This document shows positions 1 to 7,911 of a DNA stretch of 13,373 nucleotides, one piece after another. Position 1 is the stretch's first letter. Each line of letters begins with the position of its first letter. A model generated the notes under the pieces. That model worked only from the letters and a program-made list of their open reading frames with translations. It was not told the DNA's origin and searched no databases. The stretch spans positions 1 to 13,373 of the forward strand of contig JAQIDF010000098.1 in the NCBI GenBank assembly GCA_027858145.1, in the 5' to 3' direction. The position numbers and the translations under genes were made by a program. The stretch comes from Prolixibacteraceae bacterium (GTDB lineage Bacteria; Bacteroidota; Bacteroidia; Bacteroidales; Prolixibacteraceae).

Positions 1-520
1 CATCAATATAAACTGCTGCTACATCACCATCAACAACGATACGGTAAGTATGCCATCCGTATAGGTTTTTGTCAACTTTCACTTCAACATCCGATTTTGC
101 AAGCTGAATGGTACTATCGACAGGTGAAATGCGAAGTTCGTCGCGTGTTCCGGAGTTACCGTTACGCCACTGGATATCCATATTCCGGTCGTAACCACCA
201 TCTGCAATCCCTTTAATACGGGCAACGATGGTAAAGGCAGTACCGGCCCAGTCATCGGGCATGTACGAGCGGTACATCGTTTTTGCATCATCATCGGGTT
301 GCAAATACTCCAGCAGGTCATTGCCATCAATATCAGGGTCGGCAACAATACCTTGCGAGAAGTTATCACCCGGTGAATCGCTGCTCACTGAAGAGAGATC
401 GAAGGTTTCGCCTTCTGTTTCCGAAGGCAGTACATCGGCTGTATACATCAGCCAGTCCTGTGCTTGGGTCGTAAACCCAAGCATTAATGCGATTAATAAT
501 ACGTAAAATTTTCTCATCAT
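1..520 (-). CDS. Secreted protein of unknown function, N-terminal part only (runs off window edge)
   Basis: The minus strand is open from an ATG at 520 to the window edge, giving 173 codons with no stop; the C-terminus lies outside. A second ATG at 517 is an equally good start. The protein begins with a signal peptide (MMRKFYVLLIALMLGFTTQAQ), with likely cleavage after the Ala-Gln-Ala or Gln-Ala-Gln region near residue 20. The mature part is acidic and rich in Asp, Gly and aromatic residues. The stretch from about residue 95 onward (AFTIVARIKG, then W-rich strands, then WHTYRIVVDG) looks like the alternating strands of a concanavalin A-like jelly roll, where such a WHxYRI strand is common. 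The gene starts 17 bp after the GH105 stop on the same strand, so the two are very probably co-transcribed, which suggests a role in pectin or rhamnogalacturonan breakdown or binding. No catalytic motif is visible, so I assign no enzyme activity. That it is a real gene is well supported; the fold is inference. Confidence 0.82.
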   Translation of the reverse strand, partial: MMRKFYVLLIALMLGFTTQAQDWLMYTADVLPSETEGETFDLSSVSSDSPGDNFSQGIVADPDIDGNDLLEYLQPDDDAKTMYRSYMPDDWAGTAFTIVARIKGIADGGYDRNMDIQWRNGNSGTRDELRISPVDSTIQLAKSDVEVKVDKNLYGWHTYRIVVDGDVAAVYID

Positions 521-537
521 AATCGTGTTAGATTAAA

Positions 538-1722
538 TTAATAATTCTTATTGTCAAGTTCTATAATAGCCATCAAAAAGGGGGCAACCCCTTTAGCATC
601 GTTATCAATTTGTTTTTGGTTAATGTAATATTCAAAAGATCCGTTGCGATATGATTTCACACCCAATCCGGCCGATCCGCTAATGTTGGTCAACGACAAG
701 CGGTTATCGGTGTCGGTAATTACGCTGTAATTAATGAGCGACTGCAACGATTCAACAGCAATGTCGTGGTACTTTTGAGGCAAAACGCCAATATTTACAC
801 CTTTGGCAAATGCATAAATAAACATAGCCGAACAGGATGTTTCAAGATAGTTATATTCCAGGTTGCCTTTATCTAAAACCTGGTACCACAGCTTCAATTT
901 TTCATCCCTCACTTTTAAAAGGGACTTAGCTGTGTCGCGGAAGATATTTTCAATTTTATTTCTACCGTTATGATCATCGGGAATTAAAGCAAGCACATCG
1001 GCTAATGCCATCATATACCAACCCATGCCACGTCCCCACTTATTAGGGGAAAGTCCTGTTTGTGGGTCTGCCCATGCCTCCGATCGTTTTTCATCCCATG
1101 CATGGTACAATAAACCGTCAACAGGATCGGCTGTAACATTATAGGTGTATTCAAGTTGGAAAAGTACCGTGTCAATCCAGTTGGGTTTATTGAAAGTATT
1201 GGCATAATCAATAAGAAAGGGGGTGTACATATAGGTACTGTTCAACCATATCTGCCCCGGATAAATATCCTTGTGGCAATAGCCTCCATCGGAGGTCCGG
1301 GGTTGATTTTCTAATTGTGAAAGTATGGTATTTAATGCAATCCGGTATTTCTCTTCTCCGGTATTTTTATAAAAGGTGAGTAGCCCTTTTGCCGGATTAA
1401 AATAGTCGAGGTTGTATTTTGACGGGTCATATTTTTTAATTTCCCCTTCCTCGTTAACAAAGTAGTCTATGAAATTTTTATAGTAATTGCGGAAATTCTT
1501 GCTTGTGTCTACCTTACTAATGGCTTTCCCCAGCATCGCAAAATCATATTGCCACTTAACGGAGTTTGGATTGTTGTAAATCACTAAACTATCGTTGCGT
1601 TCAATAACGGCATTTGCCAGATTAAGTGCTACAGGATAAAAATCAACATCCTTTTCGCTGGTGGTTGACTTACATCCTCCCATCATAAAAACAATCATTA
1701 AAAACAGGTAAAATAGCTTCAT
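538..1722 (-). CDS. GH105 unsaturated rhamnogalacturonyl hydrolase-like lipoprotein, with Asn at the catalytic Asp position
   Basis: This 394-residue protein belongs to GH105 (Glyco_hydro_88 fold), whose members remove the terminal unsaturated galacturonate from oligosaccharides made by rhamnogalacturonan lyases. A lipoprotein signal (LFLMIVFMMGGC, Cys17) predicts membrane anchoring; no acidic surface-export stretch follows the Cys, so a periplasmic location is more likely. Against the active site of Bacillus YteR as I recall it (D88, H132, D143, M147, W211, R213, W217), every position aligns at a constant offset of 18: D106, H150, N161, M165, W229, R231, W235. Only D143, the proposed general acid/base, differs: it is Asn161 (codon AAC at 1240-1242). 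The usual GGFWHK motif is GGYCHK (146-151). The C-terminal NDAKGVAPFLMA (373-384) is typical of the family and the length is normal. It is the first gene of a minus-strand operon with the 1-520 gene, divergent from the hybrid regulator. The family call is firm; whether this copy is active is open. Confidence 0.94.
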   Translation of the reverse strand: MKLFYLFLMIVFMMGGCKSTTSEKDVDFYPVALNLANAVIERNDSLVIYNNPNSVKWQYDFAMLGKAISKVDTSKNFRNYYKNFIDYFVNEEGEIKKYDPSKYNLDYFNPAKGLLTFYKNTGEEKYRIALNTILSQLENQPRTSDGGYCHKDIYPGQIWLNSTYMYTPFLIDYANTFNKPNWIDTVLFQLEYTYNVTADPVDGLLYHAWDEKRSEAWADPQTGLSPNKWGRGMGWYMMALADVLALIPDDHNGRNKIENIFRDTAKSLLKVRDEKLKLWYQVLDKGNLEYNYLETSCSAMFIYAFAKGVNIGVLPQKYHDIAVESLQSLINYSVITDTDNRLSLTNISGSAGLGVKSYRNGSFEYYINQKQIDNDAKGVAPFLMAIIELDNKNY

Positions 1723-1933
1723 AGTACAAATTGAATTTCCATTTTCGGTATTACAATATTAAGGCAGAACAATAACTAACGTCAACTACAAATCATTATA
1801 AAATGGGGTATATTTTATCTTTATCCTTTTGGACCCGCTTAAAATGAAAGGTTGTTTGAAAGAACACGCTTAAATCGATTACAATTTTGTATTTTTAGAT
1901 AATCAACGGAGTTTTTTTAAGAATAAAAAAGGA
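1723..1933. promoter_or_regulatory. Divergent intergenic control region between GH105 and the hybrid regulator
   Basis: This 211-bp AT-rich region separates two outward-facing genes and must hold start signals for both. Besides the minus-strand promoter candidate, it has a perfect 7-bp inverted repeat (ATAAAAT at 1798-1804 and ATTTTAT at 1812-1818) and a TGAAAG direct repeat with a 12-bp period (1845-1850 and 1857-1862). Toward the regulator gene there are only imperfect -7 elements: TATCTTTA (1816-1823) and TATTTTTA (1890-1897). No good paired -33 box was found for either. The operator for the regulator's AraC domain may lie here, but I cannot identify it with confidence. Confidence 0.4.
1754..1785 (-). 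promoter_or_regulatory. Candidate Bacteroidota-type promoter for the GH105 operon
   Basis: On the minus strand, TAATATTG (1761-1754) matches the Bacteroidota -7 element TAnnTTTG at all but one defined position. A TTG (1785-1783) lies 21 bases upstream of it, within the usual spacing to the -33 element. Transcription would start near 1748, leaving a leader of roughly 25 bases before the GH105 ATG at 1722. GGAAA about 14 bases before that ATG is at most a weak ribosome site, as is common in this phylum. This is pattern matching only. Confidence 0.35.
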
Positions 1934-4900
1934 ATGCATAAACAATCACATATATTATATCTATTGTTCGCTTTGCTTCTTAGCAATTTCTCGGGTGCCA
2001 TCAATATCGAACGGTTTGAAAAATTAGACACCCGCGACGGCTTATCGCAAAACAATGTTTTAAGCATGTACTGCGATCACAACGATTTTCTGTGGTTTGG
2101 CACAATGGACGGGTTAAACCGTTTCGATGGTTACAGTTTTAAAATCTTTAAAACGGGCACATCGAAACAAAACGGCCTTACCCACAACCGTATTAGCAAA
2201 ATATGGGAAGACGGGAACAACGTTCTTTGGGTTGAAACATATGACGGATATTATCATTATTACATACGTGAAATAGAAGCGTTTCAAAGTTTTCCGGAAT
2301 ACTCCGAGTCGATTAAGGAACATAAAAGCATTATTAACAGTTATTCTGAATATAAGCCGGGGTCTGTATGGATTGGTTCAACCGGTTCGGGCATTTACCA
2401 TTTAACGTTTAATCCCGGAGCCGATTCTTATTATGATGTGACAAAAATAAATACCGAAAATAGTGAAGTCACTACCAATACGATCAATTTCTTTCAACAC
2501 GATAACAACAACATTACCTGGGTTGGTACTGAAAGCGGTTTGTTTGCAATAGATGAAAATGATAGCATAGAAACCTTTTTAGAGGGGGCAACTTTCCGGC
2601 GAGGTGAGTTGGTCGATAATCGTTTATATACCCATTCAGGCGGAAATGCGATTGATGTTTTTGACGTTAACCGGCGTATAGTAATTCAAACATTACAACT
2701 TATCGACGAAGGGGTATTTCAGCCTACTTTTATTAACCAAATAAAAAAGCAATGGTTGATAGTGGGAACAGAAAGCAATGGTTTTTTCGTGGTTGATTTA
2801 ATTAACAACAAAAAAAAACACTATGTGCAGAATGGCATGTACATCGAACGCTTTTTTACCGACTCGGATGATAACGTGTGGCTTAAAACCGAACAATACG
2901 GTATCACAAAAATTGATTTGAACAGTGGTGAAAGTAAGCATTATGACCTGATTGAAAAAGAACGACAGACTATTATCGACGATGAACGGCCGTATTTTTA
3001 TGAAGACCAGGATAAGAACCTATGGATTGGCACACATGGTGGCGGGCTGGCTTTGTACAACCGCGGAAAAGATAAATTTACATTCTACCGTAACAACCCG
3101 CAGGACAAGACGACGCTGAGTTCTGACTTTGTACATTGTATTGCTGAAGATAAATCGGGCTTGCTATGGTTGGGTACAGGACAGTTTAATGGCGGGGCCA
3201 ACAAGGTTATTACCGCTAACCCTTCGTTTAAACATATTCAACCCAAAACGCCCATCGAGGATCTTGCCGATAATGTGGTCCGTTCTGTTTTTCAGGATAG
3301 CCGGAGCAATATTTGGATAGCAACCAAAAATGGTAGCATTTACGTTTATGACAAAAATTTTAAACCGCTAAAAAAGCTGGAAAATATACACCTGATTCGC
3401 AAAGATGTACCGGGTTACAACATATACGCGATAATGGAAGATCGTGACGGACACATTTGGCTGGGATCGAAAGGCGGGGGTGTATTAGTTAGCGAACGTT
3501 CTATAAAAAAAAGTGACAATTTTTATGAAGAGCTCTCGTTTTTGCAATACCGCAACGAACCTAATAATGAGCAATCATTATCCAATAATAATGTTTATTC
3601 CATTATCCAGGATCATAAAGGAAATATATGGATTGGCACATACGGTGGCGGCTTAAACTTTGTTTTATCACGTAACCATTCAGAGCTCACTTGCAAGCGT
3701 TTTACAATCTCAAACAGCACTCTGTCGAGCAATGATGTTCGTTACTTACATCAGGATTCAAGAAACAATCTATGGATTGCCACTGCTTTTGGTCTAAATG
3801 TGTTAAGTAAAGAAAACTTTGAATCTCCTGCCGATCATTTTCGATCATTCCTTTACGATCCGGACAAACCAGGCAGCATAAGTTACAATGATGTCATCCA
3901 TATTTTTGAAGATTCAAAAAAACAATTGTGGTTTGGAACCTTTGGCGGTGGCGTAAGTATTTTAGAAAATTACAATATTAACAATCCGGTTTTTAAAGTA
4001 TATAAAACAAACGACGGGCTACCCAACGATGCCGTTTTTTCAATACTGGAAGACAACTCAGGGAAGATTTGGATGTCGACCGAAAATGGAATTTCAAGTT
4101 ACCTGCCGGCACGAATGGTTTTTGAAAACTACGACAGCAACAGTGGCATTTATGCCAACAATTATTGTGAAAATGCATGTTGCAAATTATCATCAGGTCA
4201 ACTGGTATTCGGTAATATCAAAGGTGCATTGCTTGTTAACCCCGAGTTTATCGAAAAAACCTATTATGCGCCCCGTATTGCCATCACCAATTTTCAGCTT
4301 AACAACCGTGATATAGATATTCACTCTCCAGAATCACCAATAAAAAACAACATCAGCACACTTGAGCATATAAACCTTAAATACAATCAATCGAGTTTTA
4401 GTTTTGAATACTCGGCGCTAAGCTATTTAGCCCCCAACCAGAACTTTTATGCTTTTATGCTCGAAGGATTCGAAGAGGAGTGGAATTTTGTGGGTAACCA
4501 GCGAAAAGCCACCTATACAAACCTTTCGCCGGGAGCGTATACATTTATGGTACGGGCAGCAAATTGGGACGGAACCTGGAACGAAATTCCGCGAAAGATA
4601 TCAATTGTCATTACCCCGCCATGGTGGAAAAGTACCTGGGCTCTTATTATTTACTTTATTGTTTCGCTGTTTTTGGTTGAAATTGCGCGGCGGATTTTCA
4701 TGAAGTACTATCGCATGCAAAATGATTTGCGGGTAGAACGGCGCGTAAACGATATTAAGCTGCAATTTTTTACCAATATTTCACACGAGATTCGCACTCC
4801 GTTAACCTTAATACTGGGTCCCATTGCCGACATCAAAGAGCATAACAAATTGCCGGCTGAAGTAAAATCGCGTATCGAAATTATGGAACGAAACGGAAAA

Positions 4901-6301
4901 CGAATGCTCAAGTTGATTAATCAGCTACTCGATTTCCGAAAAATTCAGAATAAAAAAATGGATTTGAAGGTTGTTCCTCTCTCACTGAACACCTTTGTTG
5001 ATGAAATATGCGAACAATTTACACCAATAGCCCGTCACAAAAACATAAATTTTAAGGTTGAACTTCCCAATATTGACATTGGCGTATATGCCGATCCTAA
5101 TAAATTCGATTCGGTAATATTTAACATTCTTTCAAATGCATTTAAGTATACCGGAAGCGGGAAAAGTATCAAGGTGAAAATTGATGCTCCTGACAATGAT
5201 TATGTCGATATTGATATTACCGACAAGGGCAATGGAATTCCCAAAAACAAGATAAACTACTTATTTCAACGCTTTACACCGCTATCGGAAAGTAACAACA
5301 ACCTTGCCGGCACCGGCATAGGCCTTTCGCTGGCATACGAAATTATGCAATTGCACAAAGGCGACATCATTGTGGATAGTAAGGTAGGAGAAGGCTCAAC
5401 CTTCACCATACGCCTGCCACTGGGTAAAGCACATTTTGATGATGCACAGTTATATGAAAAGATTGAGGGTGAACAAGAACACCTAAACCCTGATCCCATT
5501 ACAGAAACATCAGAACCCATTGTTTTCGAAAAGCCTGACAGCAAAAAGCCTGTGGTGTTGGTTGTTGAAGACAATACCGAGGTGCTTCTTTATATCAGCG
5601 ATTGCCTGAACGATCTTTTTAAAGTTGAAACTGCAATTGATGGGCGAGACGGACTTGAGAAGATAAAAAGCATCCATCCCGATTTAATTATAACAGATGT
5701 GATGATGCCGGAGGTAAATGGGATTGAATTTACAAAAGAAGTAAAAAATGATTTTGAGCATTCGCATATTCCGGTGATAATGCTTACAGCAAAGTCGAAT
5801 GTTGCCGATCAAATAGAGGGTGTAGAATCAGGAGCCGAGGCTTACATTTTGAAACCTTTTAATTCGCAATATCTCAGAGCTGTATCGCAAAACTTCATCA
5901 AACAGCGCGAGTTGGTTATCCGCAAATACCGCGATAATGAAATCGGGGTTCACTACGATGCGAAAATCACCTCGAAGGATGACGAATTCTTACAGCAAAT
6001 TTTTAAGATTATTGAAGAAAACTTTACCAATTCGGACTTTAATGTTGAGCAACTTATCGATAAATCTGCCTACAGCCGTACTGTTTTATACAATAAAGTT
6101 AAAGGTATGCTTGGGGTTTCGCCGGTCGATTTAATTCGTCAGGTGCGTTTGAAACATGCAGCCAGGCTTATAACCGAGGGGGGGCATAAAATTTCAGAAG
6201 CAGCTTATGCTTCGGGGTTCAACGATCCGAAGTACTTCCGTAAATGTTTTAAGAAAATGTACAGCATTAGCCCAACGGAATATAAAAATGAGAACACCTG
6301 A
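1934..6301 (+). CDS. Hybrid two-component system regulator (sensor kinase, receiver and AraC DNA-binding domain) of a polysaccharide utilisation locus
   Basis: At 1455 residues this is a full-length hybrid regulator of the Bacteroidota type, which binds oligosaccharides in the periplasm and activates glycan genes. It has an N-terminal signal (about 1-22), then fourteen recognisable propeller motifs of the WxGTxxGLxxxD type, from W54 to W713, enough for two seven-bladed propellers. A Y_Y_Y domain (about 815-896) follows, then one membrane segment (about 900-922). The histidine kinase has the phosphoacceptor His951 in FFTNISHEIRTPLTL. The ATP-binding domain shows an N box (NILSNAFKYT, about 1064-1073), G1 (DKGNGI, about 1097) and G2 (GTGIGLSLAYEI, about 1126). 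The receiver (about 1204-1320) has phospho-Asp1255 in IITDVMMPEVNG. The AraC domain (about 1353-1455) ends with SEAAYASGFNDPKYFRKCFKKM and SPTEY. No key residue is missing. The start is supported by the signal peptide; AAGGA lies unusually close to the ATG. Divergent placement next to GH105 suggests a rhamnogalacturonan-derived ligand, which is inference. Confidence 0.97.
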   Translation: MHKQSHILYLLFALLLSNFSGAINIERFEKLDTRDGLSQNNVLSMYCDHNDFLWFGTMDGLNRFDGYSFKIFKTGTSKQNGLTHNRISKIWEDGNNVLWVETYDGYYHYYIREIEAFQSFPEYSESIKEHKSIINSYSEYKPGSVWIGSTGSGIYHLTFNPGADSYYDVTKINTENSEVTTNTINFFQHDNNNITWVGTESGLFAIDENDSIETFLEGATFRRGELVDNRLYTHSGGNAIDVFDVNRRIVIQTLQLIDEGVFQPTFINQIKKQWLIVGTESNGFFVVDLINNKKKHYVQNGMYIERFFTDSDDNVWLKTEQYGITKIDLNSGESKHYDLIEKERQTIIDDERPYFYEDQDKNLWIGTHGGGLALYNRGKDKFTFYRNNPQDKTTLSSDFVHCIAEDKSGLLWLGTGQFNGGANKVITANPSFKHIQPKTPIEDLADNVVRSVFQDSRSNIWIATKNGSIYVYDKNFKPLKKLENIHLIRKDVPGYNIYAIMEDRDGHIWLGSKGGGVLVSERSIKKSDNFYEELSFLQYRNEPNNEQSLSNNNVYSIIQDHKGNIWIGTYGGGLNFVLSRNHSELTCKRFTISNSTLSSNDVRYLHQDSRNNLWIATAFGLNVLSKENFESPADHFRSFLYDPDKPGSISYNDVIHIFEDSKKQLWFGTFGGGVSILENYNINNPVFKVYKTNDGLPNDAVFSILEDNSGKIWMSTENGISSYLPARMVFENYDSNSGIYANNYCENACCKLSSGQLVFGNIKGALLVNPEFIEKTYYAPRIAITNFQLNNRDIDIHSPESPIKNNISTLEHINLKYNQSSFSFEYSALSYLAPNQNFYAFMLEGFEEEWNFVGNQRKATYTNLSPGAYTFMVRAANWDGTWNEIPRKISIVITPPWWKSTWALIIYFIVSLFLVEIARRIFMKYYRMQNDLRVERRVNDIKLQFFTNISHEIRTPLTLILGPIADIKEHNKLPAEVKSRIEIMERNGKRMLKLINQLLDFRKIQNKKMDLKVVPLSLNTFVDEICEQFTPIARHKNINFKVELPNIDIGVYADPNKFDSVIFNILSNAFKYTGSGKSIKVKIDAPDNDYVDIDITDKGNGIPKNKINYLFQRFTPLSESNNNLAGTGIGLSLAYEIMQLHKGDIIVDSKVGEGSTFTIRLPLGKAHFDDAQLYEKIEGEQEHLNPDPITETSEPIVFEKPDSKKPVVLVVEDNTEVLLYISDCLNDLFKVETAIDGRDGLEKIKSIHPDLIITDVMMPEVNGIEFTKEVKNDFEHSHIPVIMLTAKSNVADQIEGVESGAEAYILKPFNSQYLRAVSQNFIKQRELVIRKYRDNEIGVHYDAKITSKDDEFLQQIFKIIEENFTNSDFNVEQLIDKSAYSRTVLYNKVKGMLGVSPVDLIRQVRLKHAARLITEGGHKISEAAYASGFNDPKYFRKCFKKMYSISPTEYKNENT

Positions 6302-6375
6302 GCCCTATGATTGTTTTTATCGTATAATTGTATATTACAATAACAGAATTCAAGAATATTGAAATAATATAACTT

Positions 6376-7908
6376 ATGGAAGAAATAGGAAAAATTGAAT
6401 TACGACACCTTACCATAAAAGATTACGATGGACTCATTGAGTCGATGAAAGTAGCATATGAAAAGTGGCCCGATTCATATTGGGAACGAAAGAGCATTGA
6501 AAAGTTGCTTCGCATATTCCCCGAAGGGCAGATGGCTATTTTTGTGGACGATAAAATTGTTGGTGCAGCATTGTCAATTATTGTAAAATACAGCTTGTTC
6601 GACGACACACACAGCTATAATGAAATTACAGCGAACGAGACGTTCAAAACACATTCAAAAAATGGCGATGTATTGTATGGCATCGAAATATTTATTGAGC
6701 CCGATTATCGGGGGCTGCGACTTGGACGACGCTTGTACGATGCCCGTAAAGAATTGTGCGAAAACCTCAACCTGAAAGCTATTATTTTTGGAGGCCGTAT
6801 CCCGAACTATCATAAGTATTCCGACGAGCTGAGCCCGAAAGAATATCTCCAGAAAGTGAGGGAGCGCGAAATTGATGACCCCACACTTAACTTTCAGCTA
6901 TCGAACGATTTCCATGTTAAAAAAGTGATAAAAAACTATCAGGACGGCGACGCAGAATCGAAAGATTACGCCGTTTTGCTTCAATGGAACAATATTTATT
7001 ACGAGAAAAAGCCATCGATTATATCAACTAATAAATCGATTGTGCGCTTAGGGCTTATACAGTGGCAAATGCGGCCGTATAAAAATATTGACGAGTTATT
7101 TGAGCAAGCAGAATTTTTTGTAGATGCGGTAGCTGCCTACAACAGTGATTTTGCGTTGTTCCCTGAATTCTTTAATGCACCTTTAATGGCCAAGTATAAC
7201 GACCTGAACGAGGCTGAAGCTATACGGAAGCTGGCACAATATACCGACATTATTCGCGACCGCTTTGTTCAGTTGGCTGTTAGTTATAATGTAAACATTA
7301 TTACCGGAAGTATGCCTTATCTCTCAGAAGAGAACCACCTTTACAACGTGGGGCATCTTTGTCACCGGAATGGCACGTACGACACCTATACCAAAGTTCA
7401 TGTAACGCCCGATGAGAAAAAAGTATGGGGCTTGCAGGGCGGTGATTTTGTAAATATTATCGATACCGATTGCGGGCCGGTTGGTGTGCTTGTTTGTTAC
7501 GACGTTGAGTTCCCCGAACTGTCGCGCATTATGGCCGATAATGGTATGAACCTGCTTTTCGTGCCTTTTCTTACCGACACACAAAATGCTTATTCACGGG
7601 TTCGTTACTGTGCCCGTTCGCGTGCCATCGAAAACGAGTGTTACGTAGCCATTGCCGGCTGTGTTGGCAACCTTCCACGGGTTGAAAACATGAGTATCCA
7701 ATACGCGCAATCGGCTGTGTTTACCCCTTGCGATTTTGCTTTCCCGGCCAATGGTATCAAAGCCGAATCGACCCCGAACACCGAAATGATTTTGGTGGCC
7801 GATGTTGATATCGACCTGTTGCGCGAGTTAAATGCTTACGGTGGTGTTCGTAACCTGAAAGACCGCAGAAGCGATGTTTATGAAGTAAAATATAAAAATA
7901 CCAAGTAA
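6376..7908 (+). CDS. Bifunctional GNAT acetyltransferase-like / carbon-nitrogen hydrolase (nitrilase superfamily) fusion, YhcX type
   Basis: This 510-residue protein has two domains. The N-terminal part (about 8-205) is a GNAT fold; the acetyl-CoA loop shows as DYRGLRLGRRLYDARKE (about 109-125), matching R/QxxGxG/A. The C-terminal part (about 225-500) is a carbon-nitrogen hydrolase, beginning VRLGLIQWQM. Its catalytic triad is complete: Glu264 in LFPEFF, Lys340 in YTKVHVTPDEKK, and Cys374 in VLVCYDVEFPEL. Such enzymes hydrolyse amides or nitriles through a Cys thioester, releasing ammonia or an amine. Architecture and length match Bacillus subtilis YhcX (about 513 residues), whose substrate is, to my knowledge, not firmly established; Bacillus relatives have been linked to auxin formation. 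No signal peptide is present, so it is cytoplasmic. It is the first gene of a three-gene unit, ending 3 bp before the SLC12-like permease gene. The ATG at 6376 has no clear Shine-Dalgarno; the upstream 74 bp contain an imperfect -7 match (TATAATTG, 6323-6330). Substrate unknown. Confidence 0.94.
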   Translation: MEEIGKIELRHLTIKDYDGLIESMKVAYEKWPDSYWERKSIEKLLRIFPEGQMAIFVDDKIVGAALSIIVKYSLFDDTHSYNEITANETFKTHSKNGDVLYGIEIFIEPDYRGLRLGRRLYDARKELCENLNLKAIIFGGRIPNYHKYSDELSPKEYLQKVREREIDDPTLNFQLSNDFHVKKVIKNYQDGDAESKDYAVLLQWNNIYYEKKPSIISTNKSIVRLGLIQWQMRPYKNIDELFEQAEFFVDAVAAYNSDFALFPEFFNAPLMAKYNDLNEAEAIRKLAQYTDIIRDRFVQLAVSYNVNIITGSMPYLSEENHLYNVGHLCHRNGTYDTYTKVHVTPDEKKVWGLQGGDFVNIIDTDCGPVGVLVCYDVEFPELSRIMADNGMNLLFVPFLTDTQNAYSRVRYCARSRAIENECYVAIAGCVGNLPRVENMSIQYAQSAVFTPCDFAFPANGIKAESTPNTEMILVADVDIDLLRELNAYGGVRNLKDRRSDVYEVKYKNTK

Positions 7909-7911
7909 TTT

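Noticed and set aside
79..369. Minus-strand open frame of 96 codons
   Set aside because: It overlaps the secreted-protein gene on the same strand in another frame; the 1-520 frame has a signal peptide and a start next to the GH105 stop, while this one has no recognisable features.
1880..1889. TACAATTTTG as the -7 element of the hybrid regulator, with TTTG at 1855-1858 as -33
   Set aside because: The -7 element would need two extra bases between TA and TTTG to match the consensus, so the pairing is not convincing.
5266..5574. Minus-strand open frame of 102 codons inside the hybrid regulator
   Set aside because: It is antisense to the kinase ATP-binding domain and the kinase-receiver linker, with low-complexity Ser-rich sequence and no support.
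6328..6342. Short inverted repeat ATTGTA-TAT-TACAAT as a terminator for the hybrid regulator
   Set aside because: The stem is only 6 bp, AT-rich, with a 3-base loop and no T-run after it; chance is as likely in this AT-rich gap.
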